A stretch of DNA of 64,000 bases from Macrolepiota albuminosa (taxonomy: Eukaryota; Basidiomycota; Agaricomycetes; Agaricales; Agaricaceae). The DNA is taken from positions 310,001 to 374,000 of the forward strand of contig JAMWFC010000130.1 of NCBI GenBank assembly GCA_027475525.1, read 5' to 3'. Numbering within the stretch: the first letter of the stretch is position 1; each line of letters opens with the position of its first letter. The translations under genes and the position numbers were made by a program. The notes below the pieces were generated by a model that worked only from the letters and a program-made list of their open reading frames with translations, had not been told where the DNA came from and did not search any database. Shown here one piece after another: positions 11,236 through 21,934 of the stretch.

Positions 11236-13901
11236 TCAAGCAATTACTGCAACTGAATCTCTAGAAGTCGTTATAGGTGCAGCTCCTCCATCTGGTGAAA
11301 ACACACAGTCGGCTTCCTGAGCTTTACCAAGAGCCAAGACTTTGCCTGATACACCCATGAACAAACCATCCATAATCATAACCTTTTCTCCCCTGACAGA
11401 GGGTCGCGTTGGAGTGACATATTTCGGAGGCACACGGAGCTTATCATGATTAACTTGGACCAACGCAAAAGAGCCTTCTGTTCCGTTGGAGTGACATATT
11501 TCGGAGGCACACGGAGCTTATCATGATTAACTTGGACCAACGCAAAAGAGCCTTCTGTTCTGACCCATAACCCCCTTCTACCTTCATAATCACCATTTTT
11601 CCAACCCGGATCGTTAAGCATAGGCTTCGTATGGAATAATTGCACTTTAACCTTTTTTCCAGTGAAGTTTTTGTCTTCCATCCATGCACAATATGCTGAC
11701 AAATTGTAAGACACGTGAGACTGTTCAATTTTGAGAAAACGTACGAAATGCGGAAGATGGATTTGGAGTTCGCGAAGATGGGTTCCATGCAGGACTAAGA
11801 TACACGCTCGATACAGGAGGAAGAGGAGTTGAAGCTACCAAAGGAACCGAGGACAGAGGTACGTTGGACCTAGGCGGCAAATTATTGGGAGGCAATTGGT
11901 CACTGACCAGCGGCTTGATGTCTTCGAAACCAACCCCTGCGTTTTCGAGGATCAACGGTTTCATGTTCCGGTCATGACTGAAGGGGATCATTACATATAT
12001 GATTAAGACTCGATATCAACTTACCGGTAGGCCAAATCCCAAAGATGAAGGCGTTCCTGATGAAGAGTGGCATTAAGTTCTACTAGAACGTCGTTACCCC
12101 TCAGCGTCGATTTGATGATTCCCTCGTAATTTTTCAGGCGATGTGAACCAATGACACGAACGTGACGTCCCAGAAAATGACGATTCCGATTTTCTGTATT
12201 TATAAGCTCTAAGGGTTGGCTATTGGTCTTATTGTCAGGGGAGAGTCATGAATAATAATCATAACTCACTCGATCAATGAATCGTGAAAGCCTGGCGGCA
12301 CCACTTTCACTTCAGCCGTACGAGCATCCATGATAAGTGGACTGTGATAAAAATTAACAGAGTCCGTGGGTGCTTCAATCTAAAAAGCAGTCAATTAGCA
12401 CTGTTCGAACAAGAAAACAGATTCCGCACCTGCAATGCAGCATGGTGGTCATATATTGAAAGCATGTTTCCATCAATTGAAGTCACCCAACCCGTGAAAC
12501 CCTCTTGTTGTCCAAATACTACGATCACCTGGTCTCCAACAGTCATCCTCTTTCGCAGATATTCGAGTGGTACAAGTAAGTGTAGATCTTGGTCGTTTAC
12601 ATCCACTGTCGCTATCCCTCCCGTAACGTTGTATACGACACCGACAACTCCTCGAGCGTCTCCATCCGTGATCGTGACATTGTCTCCAGCAGCAATAAGC
12701 TGAGCACCCATTGATTGCAAAGTGCGTTCGAAACATTCTACAGGTATGATCCGCAAGTTCTGGAAACGCGCAATCTCAGCTGAGGTCGGGATGGCTTTTT
12801 CAGGCTGGAATTCGTCGGTCAATAAGCGTAGATAGCCGTCTAAATAGGTCTGCCCGTGAAATTTCCACTCTCCTGAAGGTAGCATGTGAACGGATCAATC
12901 TCCCCAGACTGCCTTGATCTCAGCCACGTCAAGTAAAGCTGCGTCAGGGCGACGTGGTCGATGTGATTTTAAAATGGACGACTCAGCATTGATGCGTTTC
13001 CGCTTCGTCAGGTGTGATCGCAAACAATTGTTCAAACGGGGCACAACATAAACTTTGGCTCCAAAGTCGTTATAGTCTGCAACATAGGCCAAGTCCCCGT
13101 CAAACGGCCGTTGTGTCAATCGGACCCAAGACCCACTCGAGGGAGTGAAGATCTTCTGTTCTCTAAGGTATAATGGCCAATCCGATGGGTCAATTGGGTG
13201 AACCTGCCCCCAGTAAACGTCGGAAATGCCTCTACAAAGGTCCTGTACATTCTCGAGTTTGAGAGCCTCAACCACTATACAACCTGGTCGGGAAATGGAG
13301 CCGATGATTGATTTTACATCCCACGCGCCACTTTGCGAACGAATGAGCTTTTCCATGAGAATGAATGCAGCAGTTTCCTCGTATCCTGGCTGAAGAGAAG
13401 GGAGATGGAAAAATAACAGAGAACAAAAAAGGAGGCATACCTTTACGGTGACCCTCCAGAGACATGTCACTCCATCGAAAGGTATACTGACACTTTGATG
13501 AGGTGATCCGCCGGACGAAAGTTGTTTACTGCGAGAGCGGGCACGAGCACGAGCGAGTAAAGCACCCCATTCTATATCACTGTCCACTCGGTCCTGTTCG
13601 ACGGCAAGTAAATGATGAGAAAGACTTCGATCCAATGCGACAGGTGAACTGTCGTCGATAAAGTCATCTGTAATCCATACATCGTCAGCCATAGGTATAT
13701 AGAGCGTCTGCATAAACTACCATTGTCGTCTTCTTCTTCCACCTCAGGGTCTTCTTCATCATCGACTTGAGCCTCAATGTCTAGAAAATGATTCTGTCAA
13801 GTAGTGTATCAGTAATGGCTCCAACCTCAACGCTTCAAACATACCTCACGTCTAACCTTCTTCTTTTGACGCACATCGTTGCCTTCATTACCCTCAGACA
13901 T
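11236..13901 (-). CDS. Spt5-like protein (acidic N-terminus, NGN domain, KOW domains)
   Basis: The start is the ATG at 13901 (MSEGNEGNDVRQKKKVRRE), followed by an acidic stretch DDEEDPEVEEEDDN. A 53-nt intron removes an apparent frameshift and joins to DDFIDDSSPVALDRS. Next comes an NGN-like domain (LWRVTVK, intron ~13392-13442, PGYEETAAFILMEKLI ... EALKLENVQDLCRGIS), then KOW-type modules (GSWVRLTQRPFDGDLAYV; GDNVTITDGDARGVVGVVYN; VGDQVIVVFGQQEGFTGWV; RGEKVMIMDGLFMGVSGKV). Spt5 with Spt4 is the conserved RNA polymerase II processivity factor. This protein lacks an obvious heptad C-terminal repeat and is shorter than canonical Spt5, so it is more likely a divergent, repeat-associated paralogue. 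The last exon is broken only by the 77-bp duplication at 11407-11560. Removing it restores the frame to the stop at 11236. Confidence 0.78.
11407..11560. repeat. 77-bp tandem duplication (assembly artefact)
   Basis: Bases 11407-11483 recur exactly at 11484-11560. It interrupts the last KOW exon of the Spt5-like gene. Confidence 0.92.
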
Positions 13902-13951
13902 ACTTTTTCAGTTCTCGGTCAAGACACTGAAGATATCGTAGTTTATAAAAT

Positions 13952-14557
13952 CCATTAAAAGTCAATCTCTAACTAGTCAAATAAATCAATATATAATCAT
14001 AATCCAACAGTTGTTGTGGGGGCCATACCCATTAAAAGTCAATCTCTAACTAGTCAAATAAATCAATATATAATCATAATCCAACAGTTGTTGTGGGGGC
14101 CATACGTCGGACTTTGAATTCAAATGGCGCCTATCTAAGCAGCCTCTTAACTTGAGGGTGGGTTTCTGACATTGAAACTAGTCATGTGCTGCCACTCGGG
14201 GATTCCCGTTGATCACAAGGGGAAGTTGGACTTGGTCATATTTTCTGACGCCAGCCTGTCACCATGCATATGTTCACTTCAGCCTCTTAATTTATCTATA
14301 ATTATGAAATAACACAAAGCACAAACAATGCGGATATATTACTAGGAATAGTGAGAAACAAGGTAGACAGCTAGTTAATTAAGAGGAGAACACTTCCTGT
14401 GCAATGCGTATATTAACACAATTGTTCGAATAAGGGAAAACAAATACTTACTTGGAAGTAACAGTATCATCAACGGAGCGATGCGTATATTAACACAATT
14501 GTTCGAATAAGGGAAAACAAATACTTACTTGGAAGTAACAGTATCATCAACGGAGCG
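13952..14557. repeat. Two 77-bp tandem duplications (assembly artefacts)
   Basis: 13952-14028 recurs at 14029-14105, and 14404-14480 recurs at 14481-14557. The right inverted arm has each segment only once, which supports artefact or very recent origin. Confidence 0.9.
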
Positions 14558-14708
14558 ATCATCCGCGGAGGACACTCAATGAGCTGGATGATCTATTTCT
14601 AAAACGCTTGCCGGGATTGCGAACGTGGACGCAAGCTCATACAGCAGAACACGATAATATGATAAGGAAATACAACCCTCAATATCGTTGTCGAGAGTAT
14701 GATCGATT

Positions 14709-14760
14709 ATATAAGCAGGTGCACCGATGATTGTTGATGACGTGATGATTGATCTACGCT
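14709..14760 (+). repeat. Dispersed motif GATGATTGTTGATGACGTGA
   Basis: One of at least six copies of a ~50 bp unit (tatataagcaggtgcacc followed by this motif). Others are at about 17822-17866 (-), 20068-20116 (-), 28256-28310, 28361-28415 and 28466-28520 (+). It is often followed by a gatctacgct/agcgtagatc block and lies at repeat boundaries. Function unknown. Confidence 0.85.
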
Positions 14761-15408
14761 CACATCGATCATTTTACATTTTCGGTCAGGATATGTCCAT
14801 ACGGAGGGTCCCCAATAAGCGATCGGCATCCATGGCCAATGACCATTCGCTCCCTTTCTCCAAATTCAGTACCTCTCCAAATTCATGAGTCTTATTTGTC
14901 TTGAGAAGTCTTGGTTTCAGAAAAGCAACCATAGTCTTAATTCTATGTCGGCTCCTGGATGTGAGAAGAAGTGAAAGTGAGCAAGGAAGAAGTGTACGAG
15001 GTTCTTTGATAGTATGGTGTGATCTCTGGTGTATCGAGTGGTTGCGGGCAAATATATGTCATTTGGTCGCCCTCGCTCTCTCGCACGGATCCCGAGAGGG
15101 AAACCGCACTCAAACCGGCACAGGCAAGTATATTACGAGACAAGTGCTATGGGAAAGAAAGAGAGGAAACAATGAGAAGGGTAAGTGGATGAAGGGTTGG
15201 GAAAGAGAAAAGCCGAATCCAGTGGACTGACGAGCTCGATGTGAGTGGGAAAGGATGCAGTACAAGGACGAATGAAGTAGTATGTACAACTATAATACAG
15301 TATATACAGTATGAAACAATGAGGTCATTGTTGTCAATGTGACAACGCGATGTAATAATGTCGAGGGTGGACGTGTCGCTTGCATAGACGATCAAAGGCT
15401 GTTGATCG

Positions 15409-17362
15409 TCACAATCTAAAGCCTCTTCCCCCACGTCGGTAACCGTATCTACCTTTATTCGAGTTACCCCTACCTCTTCCTCTTCCGCGTGGATAGTAGT
15501 TGCCCATCTCACCAACATATGCGTTCTTGGGGTTCCCAGTTGATTGTGGTGGCGGTTTAAATCCTAGCCAGCCTGGAATGTTCGGGAATGGGCAGTTGGG
15601 AGTATCGTGATCAATCGACTTGCAATTAACACAAAGCAGAGTGTCTTGGCCTCTTAAGGGGATACCGAAACCAAAAGCTGGTGTTGGATAAGTACAAGCT
15701 CTCAGGAGTTTGATGAGTTGTATGTGATCATTGTCATTAAGGCTCGAGTTACGCAAGTAGACGTTCCAGTCGCGGATATTCCTGCCATTGGCCGTACTCC
15801 TTTTAACTTCAATGAAACGTACCGTGATGGCTCCCAAGATCTCTGCCAGCGCCTCTTCCTGGGGTAGGGGCGAGCAGTCTGTCAGGTGCTGGATCACTTC
15901 CTTCGAACATTGAAAACGTTTCCTGATGAGCGCCATCAATACCTGAGTAGCCTCTTCGGAATTCTGTAGAGTGAGACCGCAGATGGTCGCCACAAATTCA
16001 GGGCGTTGCTCTTCAAAAGGGGTAAAGAGAAGAGTGATTTTGGTTGTAGACACAACTTCTAAGCTTGTAATATACTCCGCTTGTTCGTCAGAGAGACCGG
16101 ATATTAACATGTGGTACAGGTTGGGGAAGCGGTCGTTTCCAATAGGGAATTTCTGCAGGGGGAAGGATACTCCCAGAGAAAGATCACTTTCGACGGACAC
16201 CAAGTTTTTTATGATGGCCCGTGTTTTGTCAGTTATATCTAGGGTGTTACTTTCGTATTTCCCTCTGAAGACTCTCGCCCACAGTTTCGCTGAGGTAACT
16301 TCGTTCCAAGCTTCTGCCTGGGTGTCTGCAACATTCTCCCAGGGAGACGAAAGAAGGTATACCCTAGGCCACCCCTCGGCTGGGGTTGCGGTGCGTCGGA
16401 GGCCCCTGCTATTGGTAACAATGTGACTTTCAGTCCTTTCTGCTGGTGGGGTTTGGAGTTGGACTGGTGTGACATCTCTGGGGATGCGCTGATTTGCTCT
16501 TGGTGTAAGGACGGGGTCGTCAGGAAAGAGGGGGGAAATTACCCCTGGGGACCTTACAACTTCCGTGTAATCATCTCCGACACAGGTTCTTCCCTCAGGG
16601 CTGCATGGAGGAGTGTCGACCAGAAGTGCCTCCCGGAACGTATAATCACCAGTAGCCAGCTGTGGTTGGGGGTGCGCGAGGGGCATGGGGATGGCTGGAT
16701 CATTCTGGTCACGCTGAGAGCCGCTGCATGTGTGGTGCAGGAGAAACGTCTCCCCTGCAGCTTGGTGGGGAAGGTTCCTTTTGTGTAGGGGTGCGAAGTT
16801 CACGTTATTATACGGGGGGAATACGGTCGAGGTATGTCTCTTCGACATCTTTTTTTTTTGTTGAGCTGAAAGGGGGTTCCGCACTGTCTATGTCCCTGCA
16901 CTCGTAGGGTAACGTGAATTTCTTCCCAGAGCCTACGCCAACTTCTGTATATTCGGGTGCGGGAGGTATGGTGGAAGGTTTTTGGCCCATTTGTTTGCGA
17001 CTGGTCCGGATGCACAAACTTGGAGGTCCGGCGTTCGGGTTGGGTTGCAGAGAGGGAAAAGAGGCGATGAAACGGTCTTTCTCCTGGGCCTCTTGCGTCG
17101 AAGAACTTTCTAGATCAGTTTGAGGCCACTCTACCCCATGAAGGGTGTAGTCATTAGCGCGGGGGCTTTCTGAGTCTACTTTATTGAACCTGCCTTGGGA
17201 GGGGAGTGCCTTCTGTGGAATCGATTCGCGCTCGCGAGGTGATACTGCTATGGGGGGGGAATCGGCTGGCATCTGTTGGTTATCTCTGGATGGGGCGTGG
17301 TTTCGAACTTGGTCTCGAGGGTTCTTATGCTTGTTAGGCTTGCAAATGAAAATTTCTGACAC
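15409..17362 (-). CDS. CCHC zinc-knuckle protein with RGG tail (Gag/ORF1-like), frameshifted
   Basis: The downstream frame (16884-15409) ends with a CCHC knuckle CVNCKSIDHDTPNC (C-x2-C-x4-H-x4-C), then PFPNIPGWLGF, and a Gly/Arg tail (YYPRGRGRGRGNSNKGRYG), all indicating nucleic-acid binding. Such proteins are abundant in mushroom genomes and resemble retroelement Gag or ORF1 proteins. No reverse transcriptase is adjacent. The upstream frame (17362-16808; Pro/Ser/Lys-rich, FIASFPSLQPNPN, YTEVGVGSGKKF) ends shortly past a run of ten A residues on the coding strand (16850-16859), where the other frame takes over. Thus one base gained or lost in the homopolymer splits a single protein. More exon sequence may lie up to 17487. 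Located between the arms of the long inverted repeat. Confidence 0.66.
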
Positions 17363-17802
17363 CTGTCATCGACATTCCTCGCCGTGAATATTTCTGTGCT
17401 TACCCTAGGCCACGTTCTTGCAACATCACCACCTTTTTTCCCAGGGGCAAAGATTGCCTTGGAGGACTCTGGTGTCGGGGGGTTCATATTGCGATGTTAT
17501 CTTTAGCAGAGCGAGGAAGATGGCTCTCGAGGGGAGGACTGGAGAGCCGCCGGTATTGTTTTCATGGGCATTTGGACTCGAGTTGGACTATGGCCTGATG
17601 TGTCCCTGAGTGAGTGTGGATTTGGCGAGGGTGCAATCATCACCCGTTTTACGGGCCATTGTTCCCCCTTTGGGAGGCCACCCTCGGAGGGATGTATTGG
17701 GAGAAGGTGAGTGGGTGGACTTGGGCTTTGATCGTCAGCATCTTTCGACGTGTCTCCGGTCTGAGTCAGTCAGTGTCCACAGAAACCTCGCTCAATGTAT
17801 GT

Positions 17803-18431
17803 CAGTGTAGATAAATTTGATCACGTCATCAACAATCATCGGTGCACCTGCTTATATAATCGATCCAACTAGAATGAATTTGATTTTAACTGCCGGCAAG
17901 CCGGAAAGTAACGTATGTACTACTCCAATAATGTAACTAGGCGATCATTGTGCCAAAGGCGGTGTTCGTTTTATGTATCTTTGGATATTGGAACTTTCCT
18001 CGCAGACTTCCAGGTGGCGTGAACGTTGGGCAAGGTTACATCGCGAATCGATCCAACTCGATAACCAAGGTTTCCAAGTTTGATCGGTGGGCGCGTGAGC
18101 GAGAGGAATGATGTATGTATACCTACTTAACCCTCAATCAGAGTTGCATATGTATGTCATGTCACGTCTGATTGAGCGAGAGGAATGATGTATGTATACC
18201 TACTTAACCCTCAATCAGAGTTGCATATGTATGTCATGTCACGTCTGATTTAATGAATAAACTTGTTATCTTTCCCGCTTATTGCAAACAGCATGGACAC
18301 TACACAAAATAATACAACCACAAAGTGCAAACACGCTCGAGAATAAATGGATTACAACATATACGCGTAAGAATAAAATACACGATCATTGATCCCGTTC
18401 CTCCGTTCCGGACTAATGTGTGCGTGCGAGG
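17803..18431. repeat. Dispersed motif copy and repeat-rich intergenic DNA
   Basis: 17822-17866 holds a minus-strand copy of the GATGATTGTTGATGACGTGA unit preceded by tgtcagtgtagata. Bases 18096-18172 recur exactly at 18173-18249 (77-bp artefact). No gene seen. Confidence 0.75.
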
Positions 18432-19338
18432 CTAAGCACCAACCAATGCAAACACCTCTTCCAAGCGTTTAATCTTTAGAGGTTCTGGCAGGAAACAGTA
18501 GTCCCGGCATAGGGGGCATGTATGAATCGTAGCTCCTTCCCACCAGCGCTCAGCGCACTTGAAACAGAATATATGTCCGCACGAAAGACTGCTTGTGAAG
18601 TATAGTCAGCAAATCAAGATAAAGTGGCTGCGAAATAGTGACTCGCGATGTTAAATCAATGATCGGTTGATAACAAATATTGCACATCGCAAGTTCCCTT
18701 AACTTTTCAACAATCTGCCCCACGATATTCAACGAACAGACCGAAACGAAAGGAAGGATATCTAACGCACCGGGGTCAAGTGATCCCTTTCGGCCACGGC
18801 AGCTGCAAGTTGTGTTTTCTGACCACTGAGTTCGATTGTGGTAGCTTCGTGTCGAACTTTCTCATCGATTAATTGGGCCTTGAGGGTTTCACAGTCCTAG
18901 AGCAATGATATACGAACGTCTCATAGTAAAATAACACCGACGCACGCGCGTGACTTCATCTCTCTGTTTTTTGAGAGTCTCAAGCTCCTCCTTAGCGTGT
19001 CTCAGCGCCATATTCAATTGGAAAATCTCCAGTTCTTCGGCGACTCGATGACACCTGCCCTCGATATTGTCAATGTCACTAGACTGGATCCCCCGTTCTA
19101 AAAGGTCATCGGCAGAGTGTATGTGTATTTGAGTTTGATTCTCTTGCGAGAGTGCCTGTAAACGGTTAACCAGTCGCAACACACCCGCCACGATAAATCG
19201 CCGTACTATGCGAATTTGTGGATCGGTAGACGATGTACCGTATGGTGAAGCAGCGCGGTGAGGACCAGATGCGATGCAGCTCCAAGGAGTCAAGACCTGT
19301 TTTCCACGACTTTGATTACGTCTGGGGGTCACAGGCAT
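18432..19338 (-). CDS. Coiled-coil protein with C-terminal C3HC4 RING finger (putative E3 ligase)
   Basis: The ATG at 19338 (MPVTPRRNQSRGKQV) opens an exon with a coiled coil (LNMALRHAKEELETLKKQRDE). After an intron near 18950-18900 it continues with KAQLIDEKVRHEATTIEL, and after another near 18730 with the first RING cysteines (MCNICYQPIIDL). A further intron at about 18600-18650 leads to LSCGHIFCFKCAERWW and HTCPLCRDYCF, ending at the TAG at 18432-18434. RING proteins of this kind recruit E2 enzymes for ubiquitination; the substrate is unknown. The gene lies between the inverted repeat arms with a zinc-knuckle gene. Exon borders are approximate, but the metal ligands are all present. Confidence 0.72.
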
Positions 19339-19369
19339 AAAAAACAGGACCTTAAATGTTGCAGAAGTA

Positions 19370-19560
19370 TATAAAGGCCATTTCTTTGAAGGAGAATAAA
19401 ACAAAGAGTTTTTATCACAGCCACAAATGTCCCACGCCGCACGGATAAGGCGACTCGCTTCTGAGTGAATGAACGATTGGGGGCAAATTCAAACTGTTTT
19501 TCCGCAGGCGCGGAGCGATGCGAGACGACGAGCGACTCCAGGCAAAAATAAATCGGTCGA
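19370..19560. repeat. Dispersed repeat, copy 2 (see 2160-2385)
   Basis: Shares ataaaacaaag, tgaatgaacga, attcaaa.tgttt and gcgagacgacgagcgactcc with the copy near the Tnp2 gene. The adjacent minus-strand frame (19648-19415) has a hydrophobic N-terminus but no supporting domain. Confidence 0.55.
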
Positions 19561-19789
19561 GAACGGATACAGCGGCGTAGGTCACGGTCAGCCCAAGCAA
19601 AAAGAAGCACGCTCTTGTCTCTGAAAGAGTCCACTCGCCGGACGGCACATTTCGGTCATTTGGGGTGGAGCTGGTGGAAACATGACCATGAGCTCGTGGC
19701 CGGTCAAAGGAGCGGGTGATTTTCGATGGGGCACGTCAGGAGTAATGTTGAGATTGACATCTACAAGTGGACCGAAGCTATTACGTTGT

Positions 19790-21740
19790 CAAGTTGAAAA
19801 AAAACATACCTGGTACTGAATTTGGAGAAAGGGGGCGGAGTGAATGGTCATTGGCCATGGATGAAGCTTTAAGGCCTTGAGGCCTAGCGCTCAAGCGCTT
19901 ATCACTTATTAGGAAGCTTGACCGAAAATGTAAATGATTTATGTCAGCGTAGATCAATTTGGTATGAAGGGCCTCACCGTGGGCTTGTGGCCTTGTTAAG
20001 CAGAAACTACGACTGCGCAAATTGAATAGGGGAGGAAAATAGTTTGGTCCAGTCAGGCGCACCAAAATTTGGTTGTGATGTCATCAATAATCATCGGTGC
20101 ACCTGCTTATATAATCGATTTGTCATTTGTCATTTTGAGGGTTGTAATTCCCTAAAGTGTTTATCATATTATCGTGTTCTGCTGTATGAGCTTGCGTCCA
20201 CTCGTTGCTCATACACGCTTTTCTAATCCCATCTTCTCATCCTATCCTTGGAGCACTGATGACTTATCCGTCGAGTCCGACCTTACTAGGAGTTGTCCGT
20301 CAGATACCGATGTAAGTCTTTCTACGTGTTGAAAATTTGAATCTGCTGTTAATCTGTGATTCGCTTGCAATATCAGTTTCTCGCACGCCGTCTTTTATCA
20401 GGAGAATGCGATAATGCACCCCCGTTGATGTTCATTTACAACTTTCTGGACGCCCCCCACGTGTTTCCTCTCCGTTTGCAGAGCCCATTAAGGCTACTCA
20501 AAAAATAGTGAGTTGATACTTAATTAATATACATCGTTCTGAATTTGAGACCCTTTTAACAGCCTCGCGTGTCACACTTGGGGCGCTCGGTTCGCAATCC
20601 CGGCAAGCGTTTTCGAAATAGATCATCCAGCTCATTGAGTTCCTCCGCGGATGATCGCTCTGTTGATGATACTGTTACTTCCAAGTAAGTTTTTGTTTTC
20701 TCTTATTCGAACAATTGTGTTAATATACGCATTGCACAGCGTTCTCGTCTTAATTAACTAGCTGTCTACCTTGTTTCTCACTATTCCTAGTAATATATTG
20801 TGCTTCGTGTTTCTTGATAATGACAATTCCCGCTACTTTAGTAGTGGGTCTTTGGCATTGAACGTTGAACTTTGGTGGGGATTTTTTTTGTTTTGCAATT
20901 CATCACGTGTCTTCTCCATTCCACTCTTATTTTAGCGTAGAATGTGGGATAGGAACTCGTTGCCAAACCTTTTTGGACTACCTGATTGGAACAATTTATA
21001 AAAAATTTCTCATTTTTGTATGTATCACTCGATATTACATGTGCACGAACAACAGAAGGCCCGTAGCGGGCTGTGCGGCCGCAGGGCGCTCTTAAAACAT
21101 TATTTTTTACACATGGTGACAGGCTGGCGTTAACTTCCCCTTGTGATCAACGGGAATATCCGAGTGGCACATGACCAGTTTCAATGTCAGAAACCCACCC
21201 TCAAGTTACGAGGTTGCTTAGATAGGTGCCATTTGCATTCAAAGTCCGACGTATGGCCCCCACAACAACTGTCGGATTATGATTATATATTGATTTATTT
21301 GACTAGTTAGAGATTGACTTTTAATGGATTTTATAAACTACGATATCTTCAGTGTCTTGACCGAGAACTGAAAAAGTATGTCTGAGGGTAATGAAGGCAA
21401 CGATGTGCGTCAAAAGAAGAAGGTTAGACGTGAGGTATGTTTGAAGCGTTGAGGTTGGAGCCATTACTGATACATTACTTGACAGAATCATTTTCTAGAC
21501 ATTGAGGCTCAAGTCGATGATGAAGAAGACCCTGAGGTGGAAGAAGAAGACGACAATGGTAGTTTATGCAGACGCTCTGTATACCTATGGCTGACGATGT
21601 ATGGACTACAGATGGCTTTATCGAAGACAGTTTACCTGTCGCATTGGATCGAAGTCTTTCTCATCATCCACTTGCCGTCGAACAGGACCGAGTGATACAG
21701 AACGGGGTGCTTTACTTGTTCGTGCTCGTGCCCCGTCTCC
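19790..21740 (-). repeat. Right arm of the long inverted repeat
   Basis: Reverse complement of the left arm: ccatggccaatgaccat, the GATGATTGTTGATGACGTGA-type unit at 20068-20116, the tcatattatcgtgttctgct block, cctccgcggatgatc, the acaactgtcggattatg block and the 5' end of the Spt5-like gene. Extra material at 20207-20587 has no counterpart in the left arm and includes Ser-rich coding-like sequence with GTAAGT-type donors. Confidence 0.86.
21378..21740 (+). pseudogene. Spt5-like gene, 5' fragment only
   Basis: The ATG at 21378 and exons 21378-21434, 21486-21558 and 21612 onward reproduce the first three exons of the gene at 13901-11236, including the 53-nt intron that bridges the apparent frameshift. 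Similarity ends near 21740, before the NGN domain. Immediately after (21765-21875) comes sequence related to 10680-10800, which in the other locus lies beyond the 3' end of the Spt5-like gene. The fragment is therefore an internally deleted, inverted copy and cannot encode the elongation-factor domains. Confidence 0.82.
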
Positions 21741-21764
21741 CATCGTCTCTCATCGTCAAGTCTC

Positions 21765-21875
21765 GATTTGGATTTTATGACCCCTCGCACGATCATTCTA
21801 TACAAGTATCCATCTCCGCAATCATTTATTGCCTTTTTAAGGACAAAGCCTTTGTCTGGATTCATTACATAATCT
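21765..21875 (+). repeat. Inverse copy of 10680-10800
   Basis: Shares gacaaag.cctttgtc and attcattacataatc with the minus strand of 10680-10800 at perhaps 75 percent identity. It is joined directly to the truncated Spt5-like fragment and ends about 60 bp before the WD40 gene. Confidence 0.6.
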
Positions 21876-21934
21876 TTTTTGCCAAGATTTAACTCTGCGC
21901 GACCCTTTTGGATACTTACTCGTCCTTCTTCGTT

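Larger units (their letters stand above)
13540..14890 (+). repeat. Left arm of a long inverted repeat (partner 19790-21740)
   Basis: Covers the first exons of the Spt5-like gene, its upstream region (agattgacttttaatgg, caacaactgt.ggattatg, gaggacac.ctcaatgagctgg) and a tail ending near catccatggccaatgaccat. The same blocks occur in reverse order and orientation at 19790-21740. The right arm contains about 380 bp (20207-20587) absent here. Identity is high (perhaps 90 percent or more) in most blocks. Confidence 0.88.

Noticed and set aside
11236..13901. Ordinary housekeeping SPT5
   Set aside because: NGN/KOW features fit, but the protein is short, lacks a clear C-terminal heptad region, and its 5' region is part of a duplicated, repeat-bounded block; more likely a divergent paralogue.
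14404..14557. Biological minisatellite in the inverted-repeat arm
   Set aside because: The period is exactly 77 and the opposite arm has a single copy, as at the other 77-bp sites.
19415..19648. Hydrophobic N-terminus resembling the membrane anchor of a cytochrome P450
   Set aside because: Only one short hydrophobic stretch, no further P450 sequence, and it lies in a decayed repeat.
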